Shown here: positions 36,865 to 45,453 of the stretch, one piece after another | How positions within the stretch are numbered: position 1 is the stretch's first letter | How the letters are laid out: each line of letters starts with the position of its first letter | Assembly: GCF_016863555.1 (NCBI RefSeq) | Contig: NZ_BOPC01000024.1 | Location: forward strand, 62,001-126,000 | Direction of reading: 5' to 3' | Length of the DNA: 64,000 nucleotides | DNA from: Micromonospora qiuiae | GTDB taxonomy: Bacteria > Actinomycetota > Actinomycetes > Mycobacteriales > Micromonosporaceae | The notes under the pieces: model-generated | Seen by the model: the letters and a program-made list of their open reading frames with translations, nothing else | The model's database searches: none | What the model was told of the DNA's origin: nothing | Position numbers and translations under genes: made by a program

Positions 36865-37506
36865 ATGGTGCAGTCCTCGGCCCTGCGGGTGGCCGTCGTC
36901 GACGACCATCCGCTGTTCGTCCGCGGACTCGAACTGCTGCTGCCGGCGACCACCGACGCGCGGGCGTACGTGGTGGGTTCCACCGGCGACGCCGCGGCGG
37001 CGGCCTCGCTGATGAGCCGGTGCCTGCCGGACCTGGCCCTGGTCGACCTGCACATGCCACCGCCCGGCGGCATCCGCGCCGTGGCGGCCATCCGCCGGAC
37101 CACTCCCCGAGTACGGGTCGTGGCCATGTCCGGCGACGACGACCCGGCACCGGCCCTGGAGGCGCTGCGTGCCGGCGCCGAGGCGTTCCTGCCGAAGAGT
37201 GCCGAGCCGGAGGCGCTGTTGCCGCCACTGCTGGCCGTCTTCGGCGGCTGGGCCGTGCTGCCGGCACAACTGCTGCGTGGCCTGCTCCACACCGGCCCGG
37301 GCGCCCGCGTCGACCTCGACACCGAGGAGCGCGCCCTGCTCCGGTCGATCGCCACCGGCCGGGGCAACCTGGAGATCGCGGACCAACTGCACGTCTCCGA
37401 GCGCACCGTGAAGCGCATGACCGCCGCGTTGCTGCGCAAACTGCGGGTGTCCAATCGCGCGGAGGCCGCCGCGCTCGCCGGGAAACTGGGACTGCTCGAC
37501 GGCTGA
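36865..37506 (+). CDS. NarL/FixJ-family response regulator
   Basis: The 213-aa protein starts with ATG at 36865 after GGGAAGGG. The receiver domain carries the acidic pocket AVVDDHPLF, the phosphoacceptor Asp in LALVDLHMPPPGG, and Lys in AFLPKSAEP. The C-terminal LuxR-type helix-turn-helix is LDTEERALLRSIATGRGNLEIADQLHVSERTVKRMTAALLRKLRVSNRAEAAALAG. It is divergent from the minimal histidine kinase, which is the likely partner. Targets are unknown; the hemerythrin gene lies downstream. Confidence 0.92.
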   Translation: MVQSSALRVAVVDDHPLFVRGLELLLPATTDARAYVVGSTGDAAAAASLMSRCLPDLALVDLHMPPPGGIRAVAAIRRTTPRVRVVAMSGDDDPAPALEALRAGAEAFLPKSAEPEALLPPLLAVFGGWAVLPAQLLRGLLHTGPGARVDLDTEERALLRSIATGRGNLEIADQLHVSERTVKRMTAALLRKLRVSNRAEAAALAGKLGLLDG

Positions 37507-37514
37507 CGAGATTG

Positions 37515-37628
37515 GTGTTCTTCCTGGGGCTGCTGTTACTGGTTTTTGGGGCACATCCCGAGGGTCTGCTCGTGGCGCAGATGATCCACTACTCGGCGTC
37601 CCGTCTCGAGAAGCATTCCGAGGTCTGA
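37515..37628 (+). CDS. Possible 37-residue membrane peptide
   Basis: A short frame beginning GTG at 37515 (or TTG at 37512) follows the response-regulator stop by 8 nt. It encodes one hydrophobic helix (VFFLGLLLLVFGAHPEGLLVAQMIHY) with a charged tail ending SRLEKHSEV. There is no distinct ribosome site, so it may be translated by coupling or be chance coding. Confidence 0.3.
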   Translation: MFFLGLLLLVFGAHPEGLLVAQMIHYSASRLEKHSEV

Positions 37629-37659
37629 CTGCGACCGCCTGCGGCGAACTGGCTGAGCC

Positions 37660-37683
37660 GTTTATTGCTCCCATAGCGGGTTA
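37660..37683 (+). promoter_or_regulatory. SigB-like stress promoter for the hemerythrin gene
   Basis: GTTT (37660-37663) and GGGTTA (37678-37683) are 14 nt apart, fitting the GNNT-N14-16-GGGTAY consensus of SigB/SigH-type stress sigma factors of actinomycetes. The hemerythrin ATG is about 43 nt downstream and preceded by AGGGAAGG. It is inferred from the pattern. Confidence 0.5.
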
Positions 37684-37725
37684 TAGGACGACATCCAGGA
37701 TGATTCTCAGGGAAGGTCGACTCAC

Positions 37726-38292
37726 ATGACCACAGCCAGCCAGGAGCAGGACGTCATCGATCTGCTCGTTCAGCAACACGAGCAGATCAGGTCCCTGTTC
37801 GAGAAGGTCAAGCAGAGCCAGGGCGAGGCCAAGCAGGCCGCGTTCCACGACCTGGTTCGGCTGCTGGCCGTTCACGAGAGCGCCGAGGAACAGGTCGTGC
37901 ACCCGGCGGCCCGCGCCGACGCCGGCGACGCCGCGGTCGATGCGCGGCTGCACGAAGAGCACGAGGCCAAGCTGACCCTCTCCGAACTCTACGACCTGGG
38001 CACCTCGGCGCCGAGCTTCGATGCCAGGTTCGCCGAGTTCGAGCAGGCCGTCCTCGACCATGCCCGGCACGAGGAGCAGGAGGAGTTTCCGCAGCTGCGG
38101 CGCGACAGCGACCCTCAGCGGCTACGTCGGATGGCCGGTGCTGTCCGCGCCGCCGAGGCGGTCTCTCCCACTCGGCCGCATCCGGCTGCCGGCGAATCGC
38201 CGGTGAACAACATGCTGCTCGGTCCGCCGGTGGCGGTGTTCGACCGGATGCGCGACGCGGTACGTGACTGGCGCCAGTCACACGGCGACTGA
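37726..38292 (+). CDS. Hemerythrin HHE cation-binding domain protein
   Basis: The 188-aa cytoplasmic protein starts with ATG at 37726. The four-helix hemerythrin-like domain covers about residues 8-130. Candidate di-iron ligands are His in LVQQHEQIRSLFE, His and Glu in LLAVHESAEEQVVHP, His-Glu in LHEEHEAKLTL and His in VLDHARHEEQEEFPQL. Members bind O2, nitric oxide or peroxide, or store iron, and in actinomycetes are stress-induced. A C-terminal region of about 50 residues, ending RMRDAVRDWRQSHGD, is extra. A SigB-like promoter lies upstream. A P450 fragment begins immediately after the stop codon. Confidence 0.92.
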   Translation: MTTASQEQDVIDLLVQQHEQIRSLFEKVKQSQGEAKQAAFHDLVRLLAVHESAEEQVVHPAARADAGDAAVDARLHEEHEAKLTLSELYDLGTSAPSFDARFAEFEQAVLDHARHEEQEEFPQLRRDSDPQRLRRMAGAVRAAEAVSPTRPHPAAGESPVNNMLLGPPVAVFDRMRDAVRDWRQSHGD

Positions 38293-38530
38293 CCATCAAC
38301 GTCCTCCGGTCGGCCGTAGCGGTGACCTGGTTCGTGGCCTTCGCCGGGCACGCGCTGCACCGTCGGCCCGGGTACGCCGACCGACTCCGCGCCGACGACC
38401 CCGCCTTCGCCGAGGCGTTCGCCCATGAGGTACGCCGGTTCTACCCGTTCGCGCCCTTCGTCGGCGGACGGCCGATGACCGACCTGACGTACGAGGGCAC
38501 CCGCATCCGATCGACGTACCGGCGCCTCGG
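38293..38530 (+). pseudogene. Cytochrome P450 remnant (CYP152-like, I- to K-helix region)
   Basis: Directly after the hemerythrin stop codon and read in that frame, the DNA encodes INVLRSAVAVTWFVAFAGHALH...FAHEVRRFYPFAPFVGGRPMTDLTYEG. This corresponds to the I helix through the ExxR helix (EVRR) of fatty-acid peroxygenase-type P450s. The N-terminal half, the heme-cysteine loop and the C-terminus are absent, and the match stops near 38530. It is a deletion relict; the junction with the hemerythrin stop suggests the deletion removed the P450 5' end. Confidence 0.65.
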
Positions 38531-38993
38531 CCCGCCGCCGTCAGCGGCCGGGATGGGCGATGAGGTGGCCCGAGGATGGGGCGGGGCCGTCGAGACTGTC
38601 GAGCAGCCGGCGCCGCCGCAGCCACGCCACCAGCAGGCTCAACGCGACCCCGGTGAGCGCCACCGCCCACCGCCCACCGCACGCCGATCAGGTCCGCCAG
38701 CCACCGGTATCCCGCCTGTGCCGGTCGAATGTGGGCGTCGGGCCCCCTCCCGGTCGGGCGGTCGCCCGCGACGGTGATTACCGAGCAGTAATATCGATAA
38801 CGAAAGATGAAGGGCGCTCGGTTTTCCAGACCTGCGGGCAGTCTGTTCGAACTGTTCGAATGCGCTGCGGCAACGGCCGCCGGAAAGGCTGGCGGGCTGT
38901 TCATCGGCCGGCTACCGACAGTTCGACTGTGAGGCGAAACCCCGCCGTATCGTCCCGACGCTGGCTCATCTCACGACAAGGACGGTTCTTCGG
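38531..38993. other. 463-bp region without an intact gene
   Basis: On the minus strand, between about 38680 and the stop at 38541, there is a peptide with one good membrane helix and a basic end (TGVALSLLVAWLRRRR). It is cut by a stop just upstream and has no start of its own, so a second gene remnant is possible. From about 38770 to 38860 the DNA is AT-richer (GTAATATCGATAACGAAAG) and likely holds the promoter for the glycosyltransferase-like operon. Confidence 0.5.
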
Positions 38994-40634
38994 GTGTGGC
39001 TCGGAGCTGACAAGAAGGAGTTCGAGGCATTCCTCGACTCCGCTTCGGTGTACTGGCGCAAGAACCTGGGGTCCACACCGTCCCCGCGATATCTGGTCGT
39101 CGAGGTGTTCCACCAGGACATCCGGGTCGCCATGCGCAACCTGGCGGTGGCCAACGCGATCCGCCGGATCGTGCCCGCCCAGCTCGTGGTCGTGACCGGC
39201 GTGGAGCAGATGTGGCACGAGGCGCTCTGGACCGGGTTCGACGTGACGCTGGTCGAGCGGCTCGCGGCGGCGTACGGCGCCAGCGAGGTCATCGACCTCT
39301 ACCGCCTGGTGGAGGGCGCGACCGGCTCGGTGCCGGTGGAGCTGTTCGGGCGGCGGTTGACCCCGGGCGCGGCGATCAGCGAGGAGACCCTGGCGGAGTT
39401 CGTCAGCGCCACCTACTGCCGGGTGACCAAGCGGCCCCACGCACCTGAGGACCCGACCGCCGATCCGCGTTACCGGCGGCGGCAGGCGCTGGCCCGGGCC
39501 ATCTCGTCGTACTACGACGCGCTGCTTGGCGGTGGTCCTGCGGTGGCCCTGGTCACCAGCCACGTCGACTACGACCACTGGGGTCTGGCGGTGGACTCCG
39601 CCCGGCGTGCCGGCGTACCCGTCGTGCACACCCAGCAGACAGGGTGTTTGAAGGCGTACGCCCTGTACCCCGAGACCGACAGCGGTGAGTTCACCTTCCG
39701 CGGCGAACTCACCCGCCACCTCGGCGAGTTCTTCGAGCGGCGGGTCTGGTCACGGCGTGCCGAGGTGCGGCGCAACGCGGAACTGGTGGCCTGGCGATCG
39801 AAGGTGAACCTGGGCCGGCCGAGCTGGTGGCGCGGCGGCGCCAGCGCCTCCGTCGACATCACCAGCAGCGCGGAGCGGGCACGGCTGCGTACGCACTTCG
39901 CGGCGCGTCTCGGGTTCGACCCGGCGCGGCCGATCGTGGCGGTCTTCAACCACGCCGTCTCCGACGCGCCCGGCACCAACCACCAGTCCTTCCCCACCCT
40001 GGCCGACTGGTTCGAGCAGACGGCGCGCTTCGCCAGCACCTGCACTGAGGCGCAGTGGTTGTTCCAGGACCACCCGAGCCAGTTCCGCTACGACAGCACC
40101 GGCTTCTTCGAGTCGGTCGCCCGCCGTTACGAGCGGCACCGGCACATGGTGTTCCAGCCGAGCAAGGACCTCAGCAAGAACGGCCTGTGGAGCGTGGTCG
40201 ACCTCGGGGTGACCGTACGCGGAAGCGTGAGCAACGAGCTGCCCGCGTACGGCATCCCGGTGATCCAGGCGGGCTGGTCCGAGTGGAGCGATTGCGGGCT
40301 GTCCACCGTGGTCGAGGACCCCGAGGCCTACTGGAAGGCGCTCGACTCGGCGATCGCCGCCTTGCGCAACGGCGAGGAGACCATCTCGGCCGAGCAGGTC
40401 GAGCGGGCCCGGCTGTGGCTGTGGTTCTACCGCAGCGCCACCGACCTGTTCACCCCGCAGGTGCCGCACTGGGAGGTCTGGCCGGCCGATTACCTGCTCC
40501 GCGCGGTGCGGACCGCGTTCCGCCACATCGAAAGCGACGCGGATCCGCTGTTCGAGGCGGTCGAACGGATGTGGACCCGGCGTGAGCCGGTGCTGACCCG
40601 AATGGACCTTCCGGTGCCCGGGGGTGACCGGTAG
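38994..40634 (+). CDS. Glycosyltransferase-like protein, capsule-polysaccharide synthesis type
   Basis: The 546-aa protein starts with GTG at 38994. It has no signal peptide. The pattern suggests a GT-B-like two-domain fold: N-terminal RYLVVEVFHQDIRVAMRNLAVANAIRRIVPAQLVVVTG, a middle PVVHTQQTGCLKAYALYP, and C-terminal RPIVAVFNHAVSDAPGTNHQSFP, QWLFQDHPSQFRYD and SVVDLGVTVRGSVSNELPAYGIPVIQAGWSEWSDCG. The last segment resembles the 'which is the fixed-position donor site' loop of CDP-glycerol and capsular polysaccharide transferases. Donor and acceptor are not known. It overlaps a gene of unknown function by one base and is the first of a three-gene operon. Confidence 0.72.
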   Translation: MWLGADKKEFEAFLDSASVYWRKNLGSTPSPRYLVVEVFHQDIRVAMRNLAVANAIRRIVPAQLVVVTGVEQMWHEALWTGFDVTLVERLAAAYGASEVIDLYRLVEGATGSVPVELFGRRLTPGAAISEETLAEFVSATYCRVTKRPHAPEDPTADPRYRRRQALARAISSYYDALLGGGPAVALVTSHVDYDHWGLAVDSARRAGVPVVHTQQTGCLKAYALYPETDSGEFTFRGELTRHLGEFFERRVWSRRAEVRRNAELVAWRSKVNLGRPSWWRGGASASVDITSSAERARLRTHFAARLGFDPARPIVAVFNHAVSDAPGTNHQSFPTLADWFEQTARFASTCTEAQWLFQDHPSQFRYDSTGFFESVARRYERHRHMVFQPSKDLSKNGLWSVVDLGVTVRGSVSNELPAYGIPVIQAGWSEWSDCGLSTVVEDPEAYWKALDSAIAALRNGEETISAEQVERARLWLWFYRSATDLFTPQVPHWEVWPADYLLRAVRTAFRHIESDADPLFEAVERMWTRREPVLTRMDLPVPGGDR

Positions 40635-41707
40635 TGGCGATCGGCAGCTGGTTCGCCACCGAATTCGACGATCCGGTCCCGGCCCGTGACCTGCCGGCGG
40701 TGTTCACCTCCGGCGGCGATCCCGAGGTCCTGGTCGCCGACCGGTTCTCCCGCGGTGTGGCGATCGTGGGGCGGGTCCAGGCCGCGTCCGGGGCGGTCGT
40801 GCTGAAGGTACGCACCGACGGCCGAGCCGTCCGCGTCCGGGTCAACCTGCACGTCGACAGCGCCACGCAGGCGGCCTGGTCGGGCGCCGGAGCGCCGGCC
40901 CGGGGCGTACGCGAACTGCCCCGCCTGATCATGGTCCGGGCCCAGGCCACGGCCCGGGCCGCCGTCCTGATCAGCCGCCACCGGGGGCGGGTGCGGATGG
41001 TGGAGGCCCACGGGTGGGTGGAGTTCGACCTGGGCGCCGACGAGGTGGGCGCGGACGGGCTGCTGGTCATCGAGCTCGCGGACGCCGCGTTGCCGCCGTG
41101 GTCGGCCTCGTCGCTCAGCCCGCTGTCCGCCGTCGGCGTGCGCATCAACCAGGTGGAGCTCGCCCCGGCCGAGGACGCTGACCAGCCGACCGGTTCGCGT
41201 CGGCTCACCGGCGCTTCCGCTCAACTCGCCGGTGTGGTCAGCGCCGGCGGACTGGTCGGGGCGCGGGGTCTCGGCGAAGGCCAGCCCCGGTCCCGGTTCG
41301 TCGTGGTCAACGCCGACAGCGCCGAGGTGCGTTGCCGGCTGCGGATCACGGCCGCGTCGACGCCCCCGGCTGCGTTTCGCCACCCCAGTCACGCCTGGCT
41401 GCGTCGACGGCGCGGACAGACCGTGCTGAAGGCCCTCCGGGTGGCGCGGCGTGGTGCGGGGTACGCGCTGTTCGCGGCATCCCCGTTCACTCGTACGCCG
41501 CGCCCGGACCAACTGGTCGTACGAGCGGCGAGCCTGGTCGACGGCGCCGACTGCCGGGTGGGCGCGACCGCTGCGGCGGACGACCTGCTCGACGTGCTGA
41601 TCGAGCGGACGTCTCCCGGACCGGTGCTGATCGGCCTGGCCGAGCCCGACCCGACCCGGCGACGCGTCTCCGATCTCGCCTGCCAGGTCGTCGAGGTGCA
41701 GTGGTGA
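40634..41707 (+). CDS. Hypothetical protein in the glycosyltransferase operon
   Basis: The 357-aa protein starts with GTG at 40634, sharing one base with the preceding stop (TAGTG). No transmembrane segment or signal peptide is evident. The sequence is rich in alternating hydrophobic strands (GRVQAASGAVVLKVRTDGRAVRVRVNLHVDSA, VVVNADSAEVRCRLRITA), which points to a mostly beta structure with two similar halves. I do not recognise the family. Tight coupling with a glycosyltransferase-like and a beta-helix protein suggests a role in a surface or secreted glycan. Confidence 0.75.
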   Translation: MAIGSWFATEFDDPVPARDLPAVFTSGGDPEVLVADRFSRGVAIVGRVQAASGAVVLKVRTDGRAVRVRVNLHVDSATQAAWSGAGAPARGVRELPRLIMVRAQATARAAVLISRHRGRVRMVEAHGWVEFDLGADEVGADGLLVIELADAALPPWSASSLSPLSAVGVRINQVELAPAEDADQPTGSRRLTGASAQLAGVVSAGGLVGARGLGEGQPRSRFVVVNADSAEVRCRLRITAASTPPAAFRHPSHAWLRRRRGQTVLKALRVARRGAGYALFAASPFTRTPRPDQLVVRAASLVDGADCRVGATAAADDLLDVLIERTSPGPVLIGLAEPDPTRRRVSDLACQVVEVQW

Positions 41708-42774
41708 CCGGAACCCACGACCTGCCGCTCACCGACGACGCGGTGGCCAACCGGAAGGCGTTCGAGCGACTGCTGGCGGCACAGAAGGGCGGCACGCTGC
41801 GGCTGCCAGCGGGCACCTTCGCGCTGGATCGCGGCATCGTCGTCGGATCCGACTGGACCCTGGCCGGCGCCGAGCCCGGCGACGGCCCGGTGACCACCTG
41901 GCTCACCTCGTCCAGCGCGGACGGCTCACCCGTCGTGCACGTGCTGGGCTCGCGGGTGACGATCCAGGACATCGGCTTTCGCCCGCCGCCCTGCTCGCCC
42001 GGCGAGCACGGCGGCGACCTGGGCACCGCGATCACCGTCGGCAGATACCTCTACCCGGCCGCCGCCGAGTGGATCGAGGGGATCCAGATCCGGCGCGTCC
42101 AGGTCGAACGCCCCGACACGCGCGCGGCCAACTGCATCGCCGTCATGGGGGCGGTACGCGACCTCACCATCGCCGAGGTCTCGATCGTCGGCGGCTGCAC
42201 CGGGGTCGCCGTGCACTGGGGTGCGGTCGGCGACCGTGTCGACTCGATCGTCGGGCCCTCCTACCACCCGCACCACCTCAGCATGAGCGACCTGCACGTG
42301 ACCGACGCCTTCGAAGGCTTCTACCTCAGTTCGGTGCACGACGTGGCGGTGGAGCGGGTCCGCCTGTCGGCCGTCGAAATCGGTTTCCGGCTGCTGCCCG
42401 GCGACAACACCGACCGCTTCCACGCTTTGCGAGGTTCGGGGGCGGGCGCCGGTCATGGCGCCGACGGCAGCGCCATCGGCGAACGGATCCGGGTGTCGCG
42501 CGCCTGGGTGTCCTGGAACGGCCCGCTGTACGCGATGCGGATCGCCGGCTGGGGCCGCAGCGAGATCGACCAGTCCATCCGTGTCCTCGAATACCGCGAC
42601 GTCGTCGTGTCGGACTGCACCCTGGTGCCGCTACCGCTGGTCACGCCCGGATCCGGCGACCCACGCCGCTCCCGTGCACCCATCGTCCTCGAACAGGCAT
42701 CCGGCGTGCTCCTGGACAACATCCGGATCGCCCCGCCCGCTTATGTGGATCTTGGACCGGAGTGGCCCCTCTGA
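41704..42774 (+). CDS. Pectate-lyase-like right-handed beta-helix protein
   Basis: The 356-aa protein starts with GTG at 41704, overlapping the previous stop by 4 nt (GTGA). The N-terminus AFERLLAAQKGGTLRLPAGTFALDRGIVV is the start pattern of pectin-lyase-fold proteins. Successive rungs follow: VHVLGSRVTIQDIGFRP, IQIRRVQVERPDTRAANCIAVMG, VRDLTIAEVSIVGGCTGVAV, HDVAVERVRLSAVEIGF and VVVSDCTLVPLP. No signal peptide is seen, so it may act in the cytoplasm or be exported with the operon's product. Substrate and reaction are unknown. Its last 34 bp are antisense to the end of the membrane-protein gene at 42741. Confidence 0.78.
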   Translation: MTGTHDLPLTDDAVANRKAFERLLAAQKGGTLRLPAGTFALDRGIVVGSDWTLAGAEPGDGPVTTWLTSSSADGSPVVHVLGSRVTIQDIGFRPPPCSPGEHGGDLGTAITVGRYLYPAAAEWIEGIQIRRVQVERPDTRAANCIAVMGAVRDLTIAEVSIVGGCTGVAVHWGAVGDRVDSIVGPSYHPHHLSMSDLHVTDAFEGFYLSSVHDVAVERVRLSAVEIGFRLLPGDNTDRFHALRGSGAGAGHGADGSAIGERIRVSRAWVSWNGPLYAMRIAGWGRSEIDQSIRVLEYRDVVVSDCTLVPLPLVTPGSGDPRRSRAPIVLEQASGVLLDNIRIAPPAYVDLGPEWPL

Positions 42775-43409
42775 GGGCCGAAAGTGTCCAAGATTGACTT
42801 GAAAACCGTCGCGCCGGGGCCGAAGCGGACGTAGGCGGTGACGCCGAGTCCGAACAGCGCGACCACCGGCAGCCAGGACGTGACGGAGGTGGAAGGTTGA
42901 AGCGGCCAGGCCCACAGCGCGGTGACCGGGTCCGTCTGACGGGGAACGGCGGCGTAGACGGCGCACACGTAGCCGAACGCCGGCAGCCACGCCAGACGTA
43001 CGCCGAGCAGCGCCGCCGCGCCGGCGACCATGCCGGTGCAGCCGAGGGCGTTGCGGACCAGCGCGTACGCACCGAAGGTGTGCGGCTCACGCAGCCCGGC
43101 CAGGCTGAGCGCCGCAGCGATGGTCAGCCCGGCGAGCAGGACGTGCCCGGCCCGCCACGCTCGCCACCGCAGCGCGGTGCTGCGCTCAAGGTCATCATCG
43201 GCGCCGCCCAGGGTGGGCCCGACGAGGATGGCGGCGAGCAGCGGCGCGAGCGCGACCACCGGCACCCGGGCGAGTGCTCCGTTGAAGTAGGAGCGGCTGG
43301 CCAGCCAACTTCCGGCGCACCAGGCCAGCACCGTGACGGCGGCCAGGCCGACCGCGAATCCCGGTACGCCCCGCGCGGTCAGGTGCAGCCTGAGCAGCCG
43401 GGCGTTCAC
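42741..43409 (-). CDS. ABC exporter-associated membrane protein
   Basis: The 222-aa protein starts with GTG at 43409, overlapping the preceding gene by 4 nt. It has about six hydrophobic helices (FAVGLAAVTVLAWCAGSWL, VPVVALAPLLAAILVG, VLLAGLTIAAALSLAG, GMVAGAAALLGVRLAWL, VTSWLPVVALFGLGVTAYV). No conserved enzyme motif is visible. As the last gene of the sigma-factor/ABC operon it is probably one of two permease subunits of the exporter. Its 3' end overlaps the convergent beta-helix gene by 34 bp. Confidence 0.75.
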   Translation of the reverse strand: MNARLLRLHLTARGVPGFAVGLAAVTVLAWCAGSWLASRSYFNGALARVPVVALAPLLAAILVGPTLGGADDDLERSTALRWRAWRAGHVLLAGLTIAAALSLAGLREPHTFGAYALVRNALGCTGMVAGAAALLGVRLAWLPAFGYVCAVYAAVPRQTDPVTALWAWPLQPSTSVTSWLPVVALFGLGVTAYVRFGPGATVFKSILDTFGPQRGHSGPRST

Positions 43410-44701
43410 CGTGGCCGCCCGAGCGTCAGCAGCGCCGACACGTCGCAGCGGGCCGCCGCATCCAGGTAGGCGGCGAACCAGGCGCGCTGTTGCACCAGCG
43501 GCATCGCGCGCAGCGATTCGAGCGCCGGATCGGCGGGTGCCGGCGCAGGCGCCGGGTCGGTGGGGTTCCACTCGTCGAGCAGCCAGGCTGCCGCGAGCCC
43601 GCTGACGAGGTACACCTGCTGGCTCACCTCGCGATCCGGCTTGGCGGGGCACTGCGGCCAGGTCACCGCTCGGAAGTCGGCACGCAGCCCGTCCGGGCTG
43701 GCCAGGCCACCTCGGACGGTGGACTGCTGCTCCAGGGAGAGCCAGATCGTCCCGTCATCGGGGGTGTCCGGTGTTCCGGTCGGCGCGGCGGCGTGGTCCA
43801 CCGCCCGCCGCGGCGCACCGGGGATGCCGTCGAGCCGCGCCAGGATCGGTTGCGCGACCGGCGCCACGTCGTCGAGGAGGAAAGCGTTGATCCTGGACAC
43901 GCAGACCTGCGGCCCGGTCTCCGTGCAGACCAGCTCGACCGCGCCGGAGTCGGCCGGCAGGCGGTGCGGGCCGGGCCCGGTGACGATCGGCACCGCGACG
44001 GCGATCGCGACTCCGCCGGCCAGGGCGGCGACGCGCCACCGGCGGGCGGCGGCGGCCAGCAGCAGGGCGGTGAGCGCCAGCAGCCAGGCGACCTGCCCCG
44101 CGATGACCCGGTCGGGCACGACCCAGTGCACGCTCCACCCGGAGTGGACGGGGGAGAGCCAGGCGGCTGCCGTCGTGTCCTGGTACAGCAGGACTCCCAG
44201 CCCCAGGTACGTGGCCAGGCCGGCGACGGGGGCGGCGACCCGCAGTGGCCACAGCCGACCCACCAGCGTGCCGCACGCGGTGGCCGCGCCCAGCGCCACG
44301 ACGCCGACGAGCAGGGTCCACCACCAGCCGCCTGCGGCGTACGTCGCGACCGGGGCGACCAGCACCGCCGCCCCGGCGAAGGCGACCAGCACACCGACAC
44401 TGCCGGCGAGTGCCACGGCCAGCCACGCCACCAGCAACGGGTGCCAGCCGGGACGGGAAGTGGAGCCGATCAGCTCGTCGAGATCGCGCCGGCGCTCCCG
44501 GCCGGCCTGCCACGCACCGGCGGCGACCATGAGCGCGCACAGGATCAGCATCGACCCTCGGAAGTAGTTGGCCAGGCCGGCCCACCGGCCAGCCCAGTGG
44601 TCCGGGTGCACGACCAACATCCACACCCCGGCACCGAACATCGCCAGGGCGGCGAGCGGTGCGGTGCCCCGGCGCAGCTCTATCCGCAGCACCCGGTTCA
44701 C
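43406..44701 (-). CDS. ABC-2-type exporter membrane protein
   Basis: The 431-aa protein starts with ATG at 44701, overlapping the ATPase stop. The N-terminus MNRVLRIELRRGTAPLAALAMFGAGVW and IGSTSRPGWHPLLVAWLAVALAGSVGVLVAFAG are typical of ABC-2 permeases. About seven helices occur in the first 250 residues. The C-terminal 180 residues are hydrophilic (ACTETGPQVCVSR-like paired cysteines, SGLAAAWLLDEWNPTDPAPAPAPADP) and may face outside. It works with the ATPase encoded immediately upstream. Confidence 0.82.
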   Translation of the reverse strand: MNRVLRIELRRGTAPLAALAMFGAGVWMLVVHPDHWAGRWAGLANYFRGSMLILCALMVAAGAWQAGRERRRDLDELIGSTSRPGWHPLLVAWLAVALAGSVGVLVAFAGAAVLVAPVATYAAGGWWWTLLVGVVALGAATACGTLVGRLWPLRVAAPVAGLATYLGLGVLLYQDTTAAAWLSPVHSGWSVHWVVPDRVIAGQVAWLLALTALLLAAAARRWRVAALAGGVAIAVAVPIVTGPGPHRLPADSGAVELVCTETGPQVCVSRINAFLLDDVAPVAQPILARLDGIPGAPRRAVDHAAAPTGTPDTPDDGTIWLSLEQQSTVRGGLASPDGLRADFRAVTWPQCPAKPDREVSQQVYLVSGLAAAWLLDEWNPTDPAPAPAPADPALESLRAMPLVQQRAWFAAYLDAAARCDVSALLTLGRPR

Positions 44702-45453
44702 CGCGCCGCCTCCCGCGCACCGCGCAGCACCGCCGTGTACCCGCGCTCTATCGGGGAGTCGCCGCTGTCGCCGTCCTCGCCCGCGGCGATGAGTTCGTCA
44801 GGCAGGCCGGTGAAAACCAGCCGCCCGTTGTCGACCAGGCTGACCCGTGCGCAGGCGGCGACGACGTCCTCGACCAGGTGGGTGCTGACCACGACGACGG
44901 CGTCCAGCCCCAACTCCCGCAGCAGGGCCCGGAACTCCACCCGCTGTTCCGGATCGAGGCCAGCGGTCGGCTCGTCCAGCAGCAGCAACCCTGGGTCGTT
45001 CACGATGGCCTGGGCTATGCCGGCCCGTCGTAGCATTCCCCCGGACAGATGCTTCATCCGGTCGTCGGCGCGGTCGAGCAGCCCGACCCGCTCAATCGCC
45101 CGGTCCACCGCCAACGGAATTTCCGCTGGCGGCATCTCCCTCAGCCAGGCGAAGTACTCGACGAATTCCCGCACCGTGAAGCGCGGATAGAACCCGAAGG
45201 ACTGCGGCAGGTAGCCGAGGCGGCGGCGGGCCCGGCGCAACCCGGCATCATCGGCCAAGGGCTGCCCGAGCAGCCGGACGTCGCCGCGATCCGGTCGCAG
45301 CACCGTGGCCAGGACCCGCATCAGCGTGGTCTTGCCAGCCCCGTTCGGACCGAGCAGGCCGTGCACTCCCACACCCAGTTCGAGGTCCAGGTCATCAAGG
45401 ACCAGCCGCCTGCCGTAGCCGACCCGCAGGCCCCGGATGCTCAACGTCGTCAC
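44698..45453 (-). CDS. ABC exporter ATPase
   Basis: The 251-aa ATPase starts with GTG at 45453, overlapping the anti-sigma gene by 4 nt. Walker A is GPNGAGKTTLM, the signature is HLSGGMLRRAGIAQAIV and Walker B is GLLLLDEPTAGLDPEQ. The sequence matches the DrrA/BcrA exporter class, with a short C-terminus. It drives the two membrane proteins encoded downstream. The transported compound is not known; antimicrobial or lipid-like molecules are typical for this class. Confidence 0.93.
   Translation of the reverse strand: MTTLSIRGLRVGYGRRLVLDDLDLELGVGVHGLLGPNGAGKTTLMRVLATVLRPDRGDVRLLGQPLADDAGLRRARRRLGYLPQSFGFYPRFTVREFVEYFAWLREMPPAEIPLAVDRAIERVGLLDRADDRMKHLSGGMLRRAGIAQAIVNDPGLLLLDEPTAGLDPEQRVEFRALLRELGLDAVVVVSTHLVEDVVAACARVSLVDNGRLVFTGLPDELIAAGEDGDSGDSPIERGYTAVLRGAREAAR

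Noticed and set aside
38531..38993. Possible membrane-protein gene on the minus strand
   Set aside because: Only one membrane helix is readable before an in-frame stop and there is no start codon with a ribosome site; kept only as a possible remnant.
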